DNA of 64,000 bases from Leguminivora glycinivorella (GCF_023078275.1 NC_062992.1:11111706-11175705), one strand, 5' to 3'; positions 1-9,702 are shown, counted from the first letter of the stretch. Notes: generated from the letters alone by a model not told the origin. Translations and numbers: made by a program.

Positions 1-322
1 ATATTTATCCTGTTTAAGTTTAGTAGTTTAAGTTCTTTTTATGTTTTTATACAACTTATAAAGTAAACTTACGACGGACCGAGAAGGGTTTAACATATCT
101 ATAATACAAATCACGCATCGCAATAAGTACCTATACTTTTTACAAGTGGAAGTCACTGTCTAATATGACAAGTTGGAAAGAGACAGCTTTTAACTTTCAG
201 TTTTGAGAAATGGGCCCCTGAACTTAGTCTCATCTGACGCCAGACCAGAATATATTGACTACTACGCGCCATCGCCATGATGCGGAATTTCATTATTAGA
301 ACTTTTTCTTCATTATATACTG
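1..322. other. No gene recognised; A+T-rich flank
   Basis: I see no coding region, splice pattern or repeat family shared with the rest of the window here. It ends at the CTG target site (320-322) of the adjoining MITE. Confidence 0.4.
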
Positions 323-477
323 GCCCCGTAGCCGAATGGCATTTCTGCGAAACGAAACGCCATCGAAACGCCGCAGAAATGTAGTCTGACTCTTTCGCGC
401 CAATACGCAAGAGCAATAGAGATAGAAAGCTACGAAAGAGATACTATCGTGAGCGTCTGTGCATTCGGGTACGCACA
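323..477 (+). mobile_element. PIF/Harbinger-like 154-bp MITE, copy 1
   Basis: A non-autonomous palindromic element flanked by CTG on both sides (320-322 and 478-480). The left terminus reads GCCCCGTAGCCGAATGGCA. The right terminus is a decayed inverse (gtgcattcgggtacgc). Its 155 bp is within 1 bp of the other intact copies. A 3-bp CWG duplication is the known signature of PIF/Harbinger elements; the class assignment is inferred from that. No transposase is encoded. Confidence 0.75.
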
Positions 478-520
478 CTGACCTGTCACCGCGTTCATCA
501 GAATAACAGCGCAGCGCAGT

Positions 521-697
521 GTTACTAATATTATAAATGGGAAAGTGAGTGTGTCTGTTTGTTTGTCCGCCTTTCACGGCAAAACGGAGCGATGAATCGA
601 CGAGATTTTTTAAGTGGAGATAGTTGAAGGGATGGAGAGTGACATAGGCTACTTTTTGTCTCTTTCTAACGCGAGCGAAGCCGCGGGCAAAAGCTAG
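521..697 (+). mobile_element. Helitron-like (Lep1-type) short element, copy 1
   Basis: Shares the full-length consensus seen about ten times here: actaatattataaatggg at the 5' end, a TGTGTCTGTTTG stretch, and a GC-rich 3' part (gcgagcgaagccgcgggc) followed by CTAG and then T. The short hairpin plus terminal CTAG fits a non-autonomous Helitron. The link to the named lepidopteran Lep1 group is from memory and is tentative. Confidence 0.7.
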
Positions 698-739
698 TAG
701 TCGTATATTTCTGGTCAGGCTTTACAGTAATTGTTGTGT

Positions 740-1046
740 TTATGTTTCTGTGATGAAAACAAATTTTTCATCACACCCTCACTTTAAATGTACTATTGCA
801 CGCAGGCGGAGCGTGAGTTATAGAAAAATCGTTCTCCCAAGGGAATAATGAAATTTCTTGTACCGTACTTAGCTTTTTTACATCTATTTACATATTTTTT
901 ACATTGCGAGTGTGATGAAAAACATTGTGTGTAACTCGGGGAGTATGAATATTACTAACTCGAGTCTTTAAATCGCTCCGGCAAGCCGTCGCGATTTAAC
1001 TTACTCTCGTTAGTAATATTCAACTTCCTCCCCTTGTTGCACAATG
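740..1046. repeat. Palindromic dispersed repeat with hairpin
   Basis: Contains an outer inverted pair (tttttcatcacaccctc near 765 and gagtgtgatgaaaaa near 907) and an inner hairpin at about 950-1022 (attactaactcgagt ... ctctcgttagtaat) with gcgatttaa arms. The 18-mer CTCGAGTCTTTAAATCGC in it recurs in reverse orientation near 1745, just where the S28 reading frame is cut. It borders the inverted S28 copy and may have taken part in the rearrangement. Confidence 0.5.
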
Positions 1047-1355
1047 TACTATTTAACCAATGGACCAGATATCCCGAAAGATAATGTTATTGAATACTAT
1101 AAGTTCCTAAGCTCACAACAAGCCCTAGAAGATTTAGCAAGTTTTATAAAAATGCTGAAATCGGACTCAAAGTACAAGTCCTCTAAGGTGGTCGTGGTGA
1201 GTGGATCGTATCCAGGAAATCTCGCAGCTTGGATGAGGGTACTTCACCCTGAGCTGGTGGACGCAGCCATTGCCGCCAGCGCTCCCATCCTCGCAAAGAA
1301 AGACTTTCATGAACATCCCTTTTTAACACATTATCACAAACAGCATAATATATAA
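1044..1355 (+). pseudogene. Inverted partial copy of the S28 peptidase exon
   Basis: Residues PDIPKDN through KKDFHE of this frame match the neighbouring minus-strand S28 gene almost perfectly (DND to DNV and APVLA to APILA are the visible changes). They include the active-site segment VVSGSYPGNLAAWM. Homology runs from about 1063 to 1314 and corresponds to about 2479-2228 in opposite orientation. It lacks the signal peptide and both ends of the domain, and the frame runs into unrelated sequence after FHEH, so no functional enzyme is expected. The high identity implies a recent duplication or ongoing gene conversion. Confidence 0.85.
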
Positions 1356-1732
1356 TATACTACAGGAAGGTCCTTACTTCAAGAGCAATGAGATCGAATC
1401 ATTACTACCTCCAATTTCAACAGAAATTTCGATAAATTGGTTCATCTTCGTGGAATCCAGTGATTAGCAAGTGTAAACGTGAGAAAACTTCCCGTCTCAT
1501 ACCATCGGATGTCGTGAGTGTTGTATGTAGGCAGAGTGGCAACCCTAGCGTAAAAGTGACTGATGACAATCAAGTGCGGGTAGTTCGAAAAACTCGTACA
1601 GCTAGAAGACTACAACTCCCAGCCAGTCTACCCGTGACCACGGACGTAATGTCATGTCCGAAACGTCGGGTTAAATATAAAACGTAAGTTTTACGCGATT
1701 AAGTCCTGTTTTAATTTAATAATATGTGCGAT
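1356..1732. repeat. Dispersed repeat truncating the S28 gene
   Basis: Non-coding sequence whose right part (about 1455-1730, including gaaacgtcgggttaaatata and acgcgattaagtcctg) resembles a dispersed lepidopteran repeat, by recollection only. A short open frame at 1460-1687 is basic and has no recognisable domain. The repeat boundary falls at the premature stop of the S28 frame. Confidence 0.45.
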
Positions 1733-2857
1733 TTAAAGACTCGAGACTTCAACGTATTTTTTGCATATTTTGAGCATAAAATCTAGAGGATTCCAGTGTA
1801 CAAAAGGTTGCTTTTCGGACGACGTTGTTTGCAAATAACCAAATTCGTTGCAAAATTGATATACCCATCCACCTAACTCCCACGTCCAATGAAAAGATGC
1901 AAAGTCTACACTATAACAATTTAAGTAACGCGACTGCGTTTCATTAAATTGCAGAGGATTTTGACTACACCAGTTTTTAACGGCATCAGGCGAATGATTT
2001 TGCGAAATCTCCTTCAAGGTACCATACACATACATTAGGAAGAAGAGTTGTTGATTTTCTAACACTGTCAAATCGTTATCCGGGCATATATAAAATGTTT
2101 TCTTTAGCTCCTCTCTTCCGTCTGGTGTCTTTAATAAATCTTCCATCCCTTTAATTCCCTTTTCAATTTTATCTAGACAATCTTCAGTCCCATATTTACC
2201 GAATGTCTCTCGAACGACATCTAAATATTCATGAAAGTCTTTTTTTGCGAGGACGGGAGCGCTGGCGGCAATGGCTGCGTCCACCAGCTCAGGGTGAAGT
2301 ACCCTCATCCAAGCTGCGAGATTTCCTGGATACGATCCACTCACCACGACCACCTTAGAGGACTTGTACTTTGAGTCCGATTTCAGCATTTTTATAAAAC
2401 TTGCTAAATCTTCTAGGGCTTGTTGTGAGCTTAGGAACTTATAGTATTCAATATCATTATCTTTCGGGATATCTGGCATACTTTCACCATAATATCTATG
2501 TTCAGTAGCAAAGAGAGCACCATGAGTTTCTTTCACCATTTGAACTGTTATTATATCATCACTGTCCGATATTATGAATCTATTTACGGTCACTTCTCCT
2601 CCAATGAATATATAGATCGGAGCATTCGGCTGCCAAAACTGTAGATTCTCGAAGTACCTCATTTTAAATGTTCTTTTCTCATTTGGATCAAAATGATCTA
2701 GTGGTTGGTCTATCCATTTCTCTTCGATTGAACTCAAATCCGTTTGTGTGAAGTCTATATTTTTCAAAAGATGGTTGAAATTACTTGTAAATGCGGTTGC
2801 AGAAGCTATCAACAAAATAATCAAGCAAACAGACATGGTTACTTGAATATCAACCAT
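1733..2857 (-). CDS. S28 serine peptidase (PRCP/K12H4.7-like), C-terminally truncated
   Basis: A 374-residue secreted peptidase of family S28 (lysosomal Pro-X carboxypeptidase / thymus-specific serine protease group). A hydrophobic signal peptide lies at about residues 8-22 (the second Met, MSVCLIILLIASATAF, gives the better start). The WIDQPLDHFDPNEKRTF motif is typical of the family, followed by EHRYYGES (119-126) and the nucleophile region VVSGSYPGNLAAWMR with Ser175. Family members usually have GGSYGG and run to about 480-500 residues. Here the frame stops after FMLKICKKYVE, just before the region that should hold the catalytic Asp (GxxDPW) and His (xHC). The missing part is not found nearby; repeat DNA begins at the break. 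It is either a pseudogene or a gene with a distant last exon. Part of it is duplicated in inverted orientation at 1063-1314. Confidence 0.85.
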   Translation of the reverse strand: MVDIQVTMSVCLIILLIASATAFTSNFNHLLKNIDFTQTDLSSIEEKWIDQPLDHFDPNEKRTFKMRYFENLQFWQPNAPIYIFIGGEVTVNRFIISDSDDIITVQMVKETHGALFATEHRYYGESMPDIPKDNDIEYYKFLSSQQALEDLASFIKMLKSDSKYKSSKVVVVSGSYPGNLAAWMRVLHPELVDAAIAASAPVLAKKDFHEYLDVVRETFGKYGTEDCLDKIEKGIKGMEDLLKTPDGREELKKTFYICPDNDLTVLENQQLFFLMYVYGTLKEISQNHSPDAVKNWCSQNPLQFNETQSRYLNCYSVDFASFHWTWELGGWVYQFCNEFGYLQTTSSEKQPFVHWNPLDFMLKICKKYVEVSSL

Positions 2858-3000
2858 TATTAGCAGAAAACGTTAAAATAATGTCAAATACTGTTGTATG
2901 CTCGAATAAATATCAAATTACTACGCATGTTTGAATTCCAATATTAATTATGGATATAAAACTAGGAATGTACAATGTAAGGTAAAGAAAACAGAAATAG
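2858..3000 (-). promoter_or_regulatory. Upstream region of the S28 gene
   Basis: A+T-rich sequence directly 5' of the S28 start. No convincing TATA box or initiator could be assigned. The LINE remnant begins about 140 bp upstream of the gene. Confidence 0.25.
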
Positions 3001-3270
3001 TCGACGTAGCTCGGAAAGCGGTTAAGCTGAAGTGGGACTGGGCTGGTCATGTCTGCTGAATGCCGAATGAGCTATGGGCCAAGATTACCACAGAGTGGCA
3101 GCCCAGGCCAAAACGGGGACCCGGCAGACAACGTAGGTATGCGATGGCGGAACGAGCTAGACTCCCTTTTGGAAGAATGGCCGAGGACTGCTCAACACAG
3201 GGAAGAGTGGAAGAAGTGGGGGGAGGGGGGGGGGATTAAAGGAAAAATAGAAAACAAATAAAAAATATAT
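3001..3270 (+). mobile_element. RTE-like LINE 3' remnant
   Basis: A frame-shifted translation gives pieces such as KLKWDWAGHV, WQPRPKRGPGRQR and EEWPRTAQHREEWKKWGE. These resemble the C-terminus of lepidopteran endonuclease-reverse-transcriptase LINE proteins. It is followed by a poly-G/poly-A-rich end. Stops inside the frame show it is dead. Confidence 0.65.
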
Positions 3271-3684
3271 TATTTTTTTAAAGTTAGCTTGTTATTTATT
3301 TGTTATTTAAGTTTTATAATCCTAAAAAAGCCTATTTCGTAACAAAAAGAAATTAAAATATAAAAGGATAAAAAAGAAAAAAAAAAAGAAAAAGAAAATT
3401 GTATCTAGGATGATTTACAATCTCCATACTACGAATCGTACTACATCTATTGACAAGTAGCAGTACTGATAATTCACGCTATTTGACGCGTGATTGTCGC
3501 TAGATGTCCATTAACTATACCTATACAAATAACTCGCATTTACTGATGTATGGAGTATAGAGTTGTAACTCTTTACTTATTCCTCTATGCTGTTGGCAAG
3601 AAATTGCGACAGGTGTATTTATAAGTACTACAAGTCGCATGTCCGATCTCTTTCCTTCATATATCTGTGGTACTGAGACTACTG
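3271..3684. other. No gene recognised; A-rich and unique-looking sequence
   Basis: Low-complexity A-rich stretches near 3280-3400, then ordinary A+T-rich DNA. No exon or repeat family was identified before the MITE that starts at 3685. Confidence 0.3.
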
Positions 3685-4281
3685 GGTACCTAGCCAAATG
3701 GCACAAACGCGCACGAAACGAAACGCTCATAGATATACAAGGTGCTCGCGAGGAACCCATATAACTTTAACGGCATATTCTTGGTCACATTTTAAGACTA
3801 AAATGTCATATAAACTTTTCTAGATTTCGTCTAGTCTAAAAAAAACATTTCCGTATTGTTACTCCGTAGAAAAGGTTTCTTAACGGCGCTGATGCGCAAT
3901 TGTGGAGCATAGTCTCACAGTAGTCATTGATAGATGTCAAAATGTGACAAGAAAAACTTCCAAATAATTTGGTTTTTAGAAAAATAAATGAAGGAACTCA
4001 TTTTAATTGCCAACTTTATGGATAAAATTTTTTTTTATGTGAAAATACGTCCAAAAAAGTAAAAAAAAAAAAAAATTTTTTTTTGGCGAAAAATTTTAAA
4101 ATTCATATAACATTTTTTCTTTCTTTTTGCCTCAGAAACGCGTGGTTCAAGTTATGCGGGTTCCTCGCGAACACCTTGTATATCTCTATCGCTCTTGCGT
4201 ATTGGCGCGACAGACCCAGACTACCTTTCGCGGCGTTTCGTTTTCGTTTCGCGTCACAAAAATGCCTTTCGGCTTCGGCAC
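3685..4281 (+). mobile_element. PIF/Harbinger-like MITE, copy 2, split by another element
   Basis: Left part 3685-3737 (53 bp) and right part 4181-4281 (101 bp) belong to the same MITE family. Once the insert at 3738-4178 and one TA (4179-4180) are removed, the length is exactly 154 bp, like the intact copies. Flanking triplets are CTG (3682-3684) and CAG (4282-4284). Confidence 0.75.
3738..4178. mobile_element. TA-flanked 441-bp element nested in the MITE
   Basis: Inverted termini CAAGGTGCTCGCGAGGAACC and, from the other end, CAAGGTGTTCGCGAGGAACC, with similarity continuing about 10 bp further in. It is bounded by TA on both sides (3736-3737 and 4179-4180). TA duplication fits Tc1/mariner-type elements. 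No transposase frame is present, and the interior is A/T-homopolymer-rich. Confidence 0.7.
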
Positions 4282-4315
4282 CAGGACCGGGACAAGTGGT
4301 GTACTAGAAAAGAGG

Positions 4316-4600
4316 CCTATGCTCATTAGTGAGAGATCTTCTTCTTCCTCCTACCCTTATCCCACGTTATGTGGGGTCGGTACAACACGTCTTCCTCTTC
4401 CATTCTCCTCTATCTTTCGTCATCTCAACACTCACATCTTTCTTCCTCATTATCCTCTTTCACACGATCCATCCAGCGTTGTTTGGATTTACCCCTCCCT
4501 CTCCATCCATCAACTTTCATCTCCAACATTCTTTTGCCTATGACATTCATCCCTCCTCATTACATGACCTAGATAGGGAGATACAGGGCTGATATATATT
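4316..4600 (-). mobile_element. RTE-like LINE 3' remnant, minus strand
   Basis: This is the reverse complement of the sequence family at 55612-55800. On the minus strand it reads like the family's C-terminal RWMDRVKEDM...VSVEMTKDREEWKG segment, followed by a CCCACATAACGTGGGAT-type end. The open plus-strand frames here are antisense shadows of it. Confidence 0.6.
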
Positions 4601-4612
4601 ATATTATAGGAT

Positions 4613-4999
4613 ATATTATAGGACATTCTTACACAGATTGACTGAGGCCCACGGTAAGCTCAAGAAGGCTTGTGTTGTGGGTACTCAGACAACGATATAT
4701 ATAATATATAAATACTTATGTACATAGAAAACATCCATGACTCAGGAATAAATATCTGTGCTCATCACACAAATAAATAAATTATATAAATTATTTAATA
4801 TTAAAATGTTAAAAATTTGCACGCCTGCATGCAGGTTGAATATGCATGGAAAACTTAGCCATAAGACCTACCTTGTTACCATATTCAAGCAAATAAAGAT
4901 ATTTCATTTCATTTCATTTCAAATGCCCTTACCGGGATTCGAACCCGGGACCGCGGCGCAGCAGGCAGGGTCACTACCGACTGAGCCAGACCGGTCGTC
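4613..4999 (-). mobile_element. tRNA-derived SINE family B, interrupted
   Basis: On the minus strand the head carries a GGTCTGGC...tag A-box-like block and a GGGTTCGAATCCCGG-like B box (about 4933-4950). The body holds the motif around CATGGATGTTTTCTATGTA, and the tail ends GTGTAAGAATGTCCTATAATA. The SINE is split: 4613-4775 is body and tail, 4925-4999 is head. Between them lies a different insert with an ATTTC repeat tail. Confidence 0.7.
4776..4922 (+). mobile_element. Short LINE 3' end inserted in SINE B
   Basis: About 147 bp ending in caaataaagatatttc with ATTTC repeats, a typical non-LTR 3' tail. It sits between the body and head of the surrounding SINE, so it arrived later. No coding part remains. 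Confidence 0.5.
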
Positions 5000-5385
5000 A
5001 GGATATGATGATGATGAAGTCCGATTTCCTTCCTTCATATATCTGTGGTATTGTTAAACTTCGGTTTTACAAGAAGTGTGTTATTAAAACTTTTCTGCAT
5101 ATGAGTTAATTACAAACTTGACTTATTAAGTTATTACTTCGTAATGAACGAAGGTAATCGATCATTAAGTAACAAGCTTCCGACGTCGCCATCCGCGGTT
5201 GCCACATGCGTGTAGCCATATAATTATCATACGCGTTCATCCAATGCGTTGTTAGCAACATCTTTGCTAATTTTGCATACCTACCTATGCTTTTATTTGC
5301 TTTTATATGGGGTGTGGTCGTAAGTGTAGCCAGACAGTAATTCCAGAAATATAAGGTAATTCCAGATGTCTTCAGTGTTTAAAAA
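5000..5385. other. No gene or known repeat recognised
   Basis: A+T-rich sequence with a short imperfect palindrome around 5128-5170 (taacttgacttattaag / acttcgtaatgaac). Nothing else could be supported. Confidence 0.3.
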
Positions 5386-5815
5386 TTATGGGCCGAATAT
5401 TCGGTAAATATTCGGTATTCGGCATATTCGGCAAGCTTTTCAATGTTCGTAATCGGCCGAATAATTCGGTTGCATTGCCGAATATTTACCGAATAAACAA
5501 AGTAAATAACTAATGAAGATCTTACGTATTCCATTGGATAATAAGCTCCTATTTTAGTAGCTTTCTAAGGAACTACTAAAATGAGATAATTACCTATGCA
5601 TCAAAATATAAATACAATTGTTTTGTAAAAAAGTTAATAAACCGTAGTTTAAGAGTTGAGAAAGAGTTCAGAGTTGTTTTAACTAAGTTTTAGCTATTTA
5701 CTAAATTACAAAAACTTAGTAATATATGTATTAACCATTATCAATCAGTAGTTTTAATCTTATCCGCTTTAAAAATATTCGTATTCGGCAAAGTCCATAT
5801 TCGGCCCATTTCTAA
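5386..5815 (+). mobile_element. hAT-like MITE, decayed copy
   Basis: Begins ATGGGCCGAATATTCGGTA and ends with TATTCGGCCCATTTCTA. It contains many ATTCGGC subrepeats and is homologous to the intact element at 38059-38509, which has an 8-bp target duplication. Here the left terminus is degraded and no clear duplication remains. Confidence 0.65.
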
Positions 5816-5867
5816 GTTTAAATGCTCCCAATTCCCATACATTTATGTACCTAGTTAGACGACTTAC

Positions 5868-6100
5868 AGCCTTAAAGAATGTCGGAGCCGCAAGATATAA
5901 AAGCCGTCGGAGCCGCAAAATATATAGGTTTATGCATATTTATTATGTAACTTCTTATGTAGGTAACTATGTAAAGTTTTAGTTATATCACCTCCCACAA
6001 TATCTCTGCTTTGCCTAAAGGTTGACTAGTAGAGAATGCTGTCTGGCATTAAGTCCGTCTTTTGTACTATAAATTTTTCTTTCTTTGTGTACAATAAAGA

Positions 6101-6132
<32 letters not shown>

Positions 6133-6133
6133 A
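5868..6133 (+). mobile_element. LINE 3' untranslated end with (AAAT)n tail
   Basis: The segment AGGTTGACTAGTAGAGAATG ... GGCATTAAGTCCGTC ... GTACAATAAAGATTAAAT plus AAAT repeats also occurs at 25895-26048 (reverse) and 46440-46590. It has a poly-A signal-like AATAAAG before a short-repeat tail. This is the 3' end of a non-LTR retrotransposon with all coding sequence lost. Confidence 0.65.
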
Positions 6134-6283
6134 ACATCTTGAGGTTCATTGTTTGAACGAATACTGGTACACTGTAATAAAACAACAAAACTACTATATA
6201 CCTACGAAATAATTAAAGAATTGTAATGGATATAACTGGTTATATCGTATCGCAAGCGCTACTTTCTGACGTAAGTAGATTTA

Positions 6284-6514
6284 GGCATTGGTCCTACCGC
6301 GAGCTAGTAAAGCTATGAGCTATCGGCTATAAAAACGAACAAAAGATAATCACTCCCGGGTAAATAAAAGAGACACGGCGATGTTTATAGTTACTCGCCC
6401 AGCGATGAGCTATCAATATCGCCGTCTCTTTTATTTGCACGGACATGCTTATCTTTTGTTTGCTTTTATAGCCGATAGCTCATAAGCTTAGTAGCTCGCG
6501 GTGGGACCAGTGCC
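6284..6514. mobile_element. 231-bp palindromic MITE, copy 1
   Basis: Two arms of about 95 bp face each other, starting GGCATTGGTCCTACCGCGAG and, from the other end, GGCACTGGTCCCACCGCGAG. The arms include AGCTATCGGCTATAAAAACG and TAAAAGAGACACGGCGATG. A second copy at 30281-30511 has exactly the same length. It is non-coding. Confidence 0.75.
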
Positions 6515-6597
6515 ATAAGAAAGTTTTCGTTGATAGATTTGGTTAAAATGTCATTTAAACTTAGGAATTATACAGTTTGATAATACCTAACTAGTAC

Positions 6598-6790
6598 CCT
6601 TTCCCTCGTGGGTGTCGCAAAATTCAACCTATGGGATATGAGTTCAATTGTGACGTAGGCAACTTGTCACAGCAACACTATTTCGTTTTATTTCAACCCC
6701 TTAATTGCTAAGAGCGGCACTGAAACGAGCAGTTTCCTCTGTTGCTCTGCCTACCCCCTATGAGAATACAGTATATGTATGCAAGAGTTT
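6598..6790 (+). repeat. Dispersed repeat E (decayed copy)
   Basis: Matches the family seen best at 47830-48070: gggtgtcgta...cgactg, ggcaacctgtcactgc, cgttttctttcaacccctta, gccactcttggcaa on the other strand, then gtatgtatg tails. This copy is diverged and extends to the gtatatgtatg end. Confidence 0.5.
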
Positions 6791-7407
6791 GTCTTTCTTA
6801 ATATTTCCACGCAGTATGCACCATTTGCAATCTAAACGTTACATTCAGACAGCCATCCATATAGCATTACCACAGACACGTATCTAAATAGACACTGAAT
6901 TGCATACTAGTATTTTATGACAGCATGCTGTATGCATCACTGCACATTGTAGGAAAGTTGCAAATATTTCTAAAGACATATCTTTACATAGACAGTCCGT
7001 CCATTTTACTTGTTAAACATGGATTATTAAGTTTTGCGTAGTATAATTGCACATTGTTTGCAACTAGGGATATACCTACCTACCAACTATTCATTTGGCC
7101 GACTAGGCTGGCTACCGACTATTTACCGCAATTAGTCGGCTAGTCGGTCAGAACATAATTTTCAAATAAATTCACCAGGTTTTGTTAATGACAGTTTTGG
7201 TCCTTCGTTCGTGCTTTTCAATATTTTTTACTTACAGGTTCAAAGGTTATTAAGAGAAAATTCATATACATTTTTTAACAACCTTTTCGAAAATTTAAGT
7301 CAATGGGACGAGTAGCGACATCTACCGTAGGTTATTAAACTTCTGAAACGACAACCGAAGTTCCAAGCTTCCAAGTCATAATGGATATTTCGCTGGCTTG
7401 GTTGCAG
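6791..7407. other. No gene recognised
   Basis: About 600 bp with no supported exon. A fragment at 7080-7160 contains repeated GTCGGCTAGTCGGT-like motifs typical of a decayed MITE arm, without a matching second end. Confidence 0.3.
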
Positions 7408-7600
7408 TCTTGGTGGCTCAGTTGGCAGTGCCGATATCGATCCAGCGGCCGTGACTTCAAGTCTCACCCCAGGCAGACATCTTCCACTTTAAAATTTATT
7501 CGAAGCCTATGTAGTGGCATCGATTACAGACATTTCTGCTAATCAGAAATGCTGCCAGTGTCTACGGCACCATGTCTAAGGAGTTTACCTAGTTTTTAAT
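7408..7600 (+). mobile_element. tRNA-derived SINE family C
   Basis: The head TTGGTGGCTCAGTTGGCAGT resembles a tRNA A box. It is followed by GTGACTTCAAGTCTCACCC (degenerate B box) and the motif AGTGGCATCGATTACAGACA. A second piece lies at 32330-32412. It is not a functional tRNA: the acceptor and anticodon stems do not pair. Confidence 0.55.
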
Positions 7601-8340
7601 ATTTTTAGTTTAGTTAGGTATTTATTTATAGATTACCTAAGGTTTAGTTTATGATTAGCATTATTGTTTTTATTTTAAGAATGTTGTTTAAATAATGTGA
7701 TTTTAATGTATAAATAATTGAAATGTTTATACAGAGATTAAACAAATTGGGCAACCCAGTAAAACACACATTTTTTTCATCAGACCAACACGAGGAAAAT
7801 ACTAAGTATAAAATAAGAAAATAAATGAAATCAGAAATTACATTTAATAATTATAATGTCACAAATTACATATATTGATAGAGAATTTACTAAATAAACG
7901 TTCCTACGCGATCTACTCGGTTATATGTCTGTGAACATTACCCAACTTGTTCACAGTTCTAAGTGTTCGAACTCAATACAACGGCTCATATATCAGCGGT
8001 TTCCCTAAAATAACCATTTCTCTAAAGGCTCGGTTTGCCAATAGGTTATTAACATTATCGACCGAGTTATAGCGAAGGTCTCCTTTTTAACTTCGGCGAA
8101 AATTTTTTACAACATGTCGTTTTTATCAGACGATTTTCATTAGAAAAATCATGAAAAATGTAAGTAGGTAGTTAGAATAACTATGTAATATTTTTTTTCA
8201 TTACATGTATTTTGGGGGAAAAATACGGCTAATAAATAATAAATCATACCTACCCTATGGTTTTCGCTTAGGCGCCAGTACTTTATTGACAATTTTTAGA
8301 GTACATTATGGCGGTATATTACCGCACTAGTTAGGTTGAG
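7601..8340. other. No gene recognised
   Basis: A+T-rich, with no exon, splice-site set or family match that I could support. It may be intronic or intergenic. Confidence 0.3.
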
Positions 8341-8640
8341 CTCATTATGCAACTACCTATGTCAAAAATTGAAATACTGTAAAACGTCGTACGATACACG
8401 TGCGAAGAGGGAACTTGTAACTCGCGTCTATTTAAAACACTCTTCGCTAGTACGTGTTATTTATCACGACTCGTTTCAAAATTCCTCTTTTCCGCACTTG
8501 TAACAAAATTGTAATTCAATTCAATTCAATTCATTTATTTAAAGGACCAACTGAGATCATTGTTGTTAGTACGCAATTACATAATAATAAAGAACTTAAA
8601 TATAATAAACAACTTAAACTTAATGTACCAGTGTGGTGCA
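8341..8640. repeat. Dispersed repeat D plus LINE tail fragment
   Basis: The part at about 8385-8515 (cgtacgatacacgtgcgaa ... cgactcgtttcaaa ... ttccgcacttgta) recurs at 50045-50250. It is followed by (AATTC)n repeats and an A+T-rich stretch to 8640 that looks like a reversed LINE 3' end. Confidence 0.45.
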
Positions 8641-8651
8641 GGTATATTTTT

Positions 8652-9068
8652 TTCCCCTCACTAGCTCGGAAACACGTGTTTTGTCCTTTAATACCAGCGG
8701 GTAAAAACGCATTTTATCCACTAGTGGGTAAAGTAATTTGACCTTGAATAAAGTCAAATTAACTGCTTTAAAATTGATAAAAGTAGGTGAATCTAGCAAT
8801 AAAGATGATTTACCACCTGTGGAACTACTGGAAGCAGTTTTAAACGCATTTTTTGCGTTGTAGTTTCCTCGCTATAGTAAGGGGAAAAGTTTTGTGTTAC
8901 ACTCGGGTGCAAATGTATTTTACTTCTCGTGTGTTAAAAAACTCGCAAGTTCAGGATTCTATTCTGGAACCACTCGCTTCGCTCGTGGTTCAACTATAGA
9001 ATCCTTTCACTTGCTCGTTTTTCAATTCCACACTCGGCGTTAAAATACAACTTTGCCCCCTTGTTTAA
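8652..9068 (+). mobile_element. About 420-bp dispersed element F, copy 1
   Basis: Starts CCCCTCACTAGCTCGGAAAC and ends TACAACTTTGCCCCCTTGT. It contains GAACCACTCGCTTCGCTCG near the right end and an internal TCGCTATAGTAAGGGGAAAA. Six more full or partial copies occur in the window in both orientations. It is non-coding and of unknown class. Confidence 0.75.
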
Positions 9069-9404
9069 CAAATAACTATTATGTTCACAACATTTTAAAC
9101 GTGCTCCTGAGATACATCACGTCTGTATCATTTATTTCGACATACAATAACACAACTTTAAGCAACGAAGGTCAAAAATAGGACCTTAATATCCCTTTTC
9201 TGGGGCAACGAAATATAATGCCATATCGCAATATTTTGTAATATTACATGTTTGTAGGTGAATAGTGGTTTATTTGACTTCGTGATTTTTATAAGATGGT
9301 CGGAAAATTCAATTCAAGAATTGTATGCTCTCATACGATCCCAGAAAAAAAAACTGAATAATCCATACTTTTTAATATTATAACTGGGAAATTATGACTA
9401 CGAA
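9069..9404. other. No gene recognised
   Basis: About 335 bp of A+T-rich sequence without a supported feature. Confidence 0.3.
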
Positions 9405-9702
9405 TACGTGCGACTTTCGTTCCGGAGGTCGCGGGTTCGAACCCCGACTCGCACCAATGAGTTTTTCGGAACTTGTGTGCGAAATGTCATTTGATATTTG
9501 CTAGTCGCTTTTCGGTCAAGGAAAACATCGTGAGGAAACCGGACTAAATCCAATAAGGCCTAGTTTACCCTTCGGGTTTGGAAAGTCAGATGGCAGTCGC
9601 TTTCGTAAAAACTAGTGCCTACGCTAAATCTTGGGATTAGTTTCAAAGCGGACCCCAGGCTCCCATGAGCCGTGCAAATGCGGGGATAACGCAAGGAGGA
9701 TA
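9405..9702 (+). mobile_element. tRNA-derived SINE family A, copy 1
   Basis: The 5' head is truncated. It retains GTCGCGGGTTCGAACCCCGA (B box), the body CAATGAGTTTTTCGGAACTT and AACATCGTGAGGAAACCGGA, and the end CGCAAGGAGGATAATG. It directly abuts a Helitron-like fragment at 9703. Confidence 0.75.

Noticed and set aside
4083..4592. Several overlapping plus-strand frames
   Set aside because: They cover the right part of a MITE and the antisense of an RTE-like LINE remnant.
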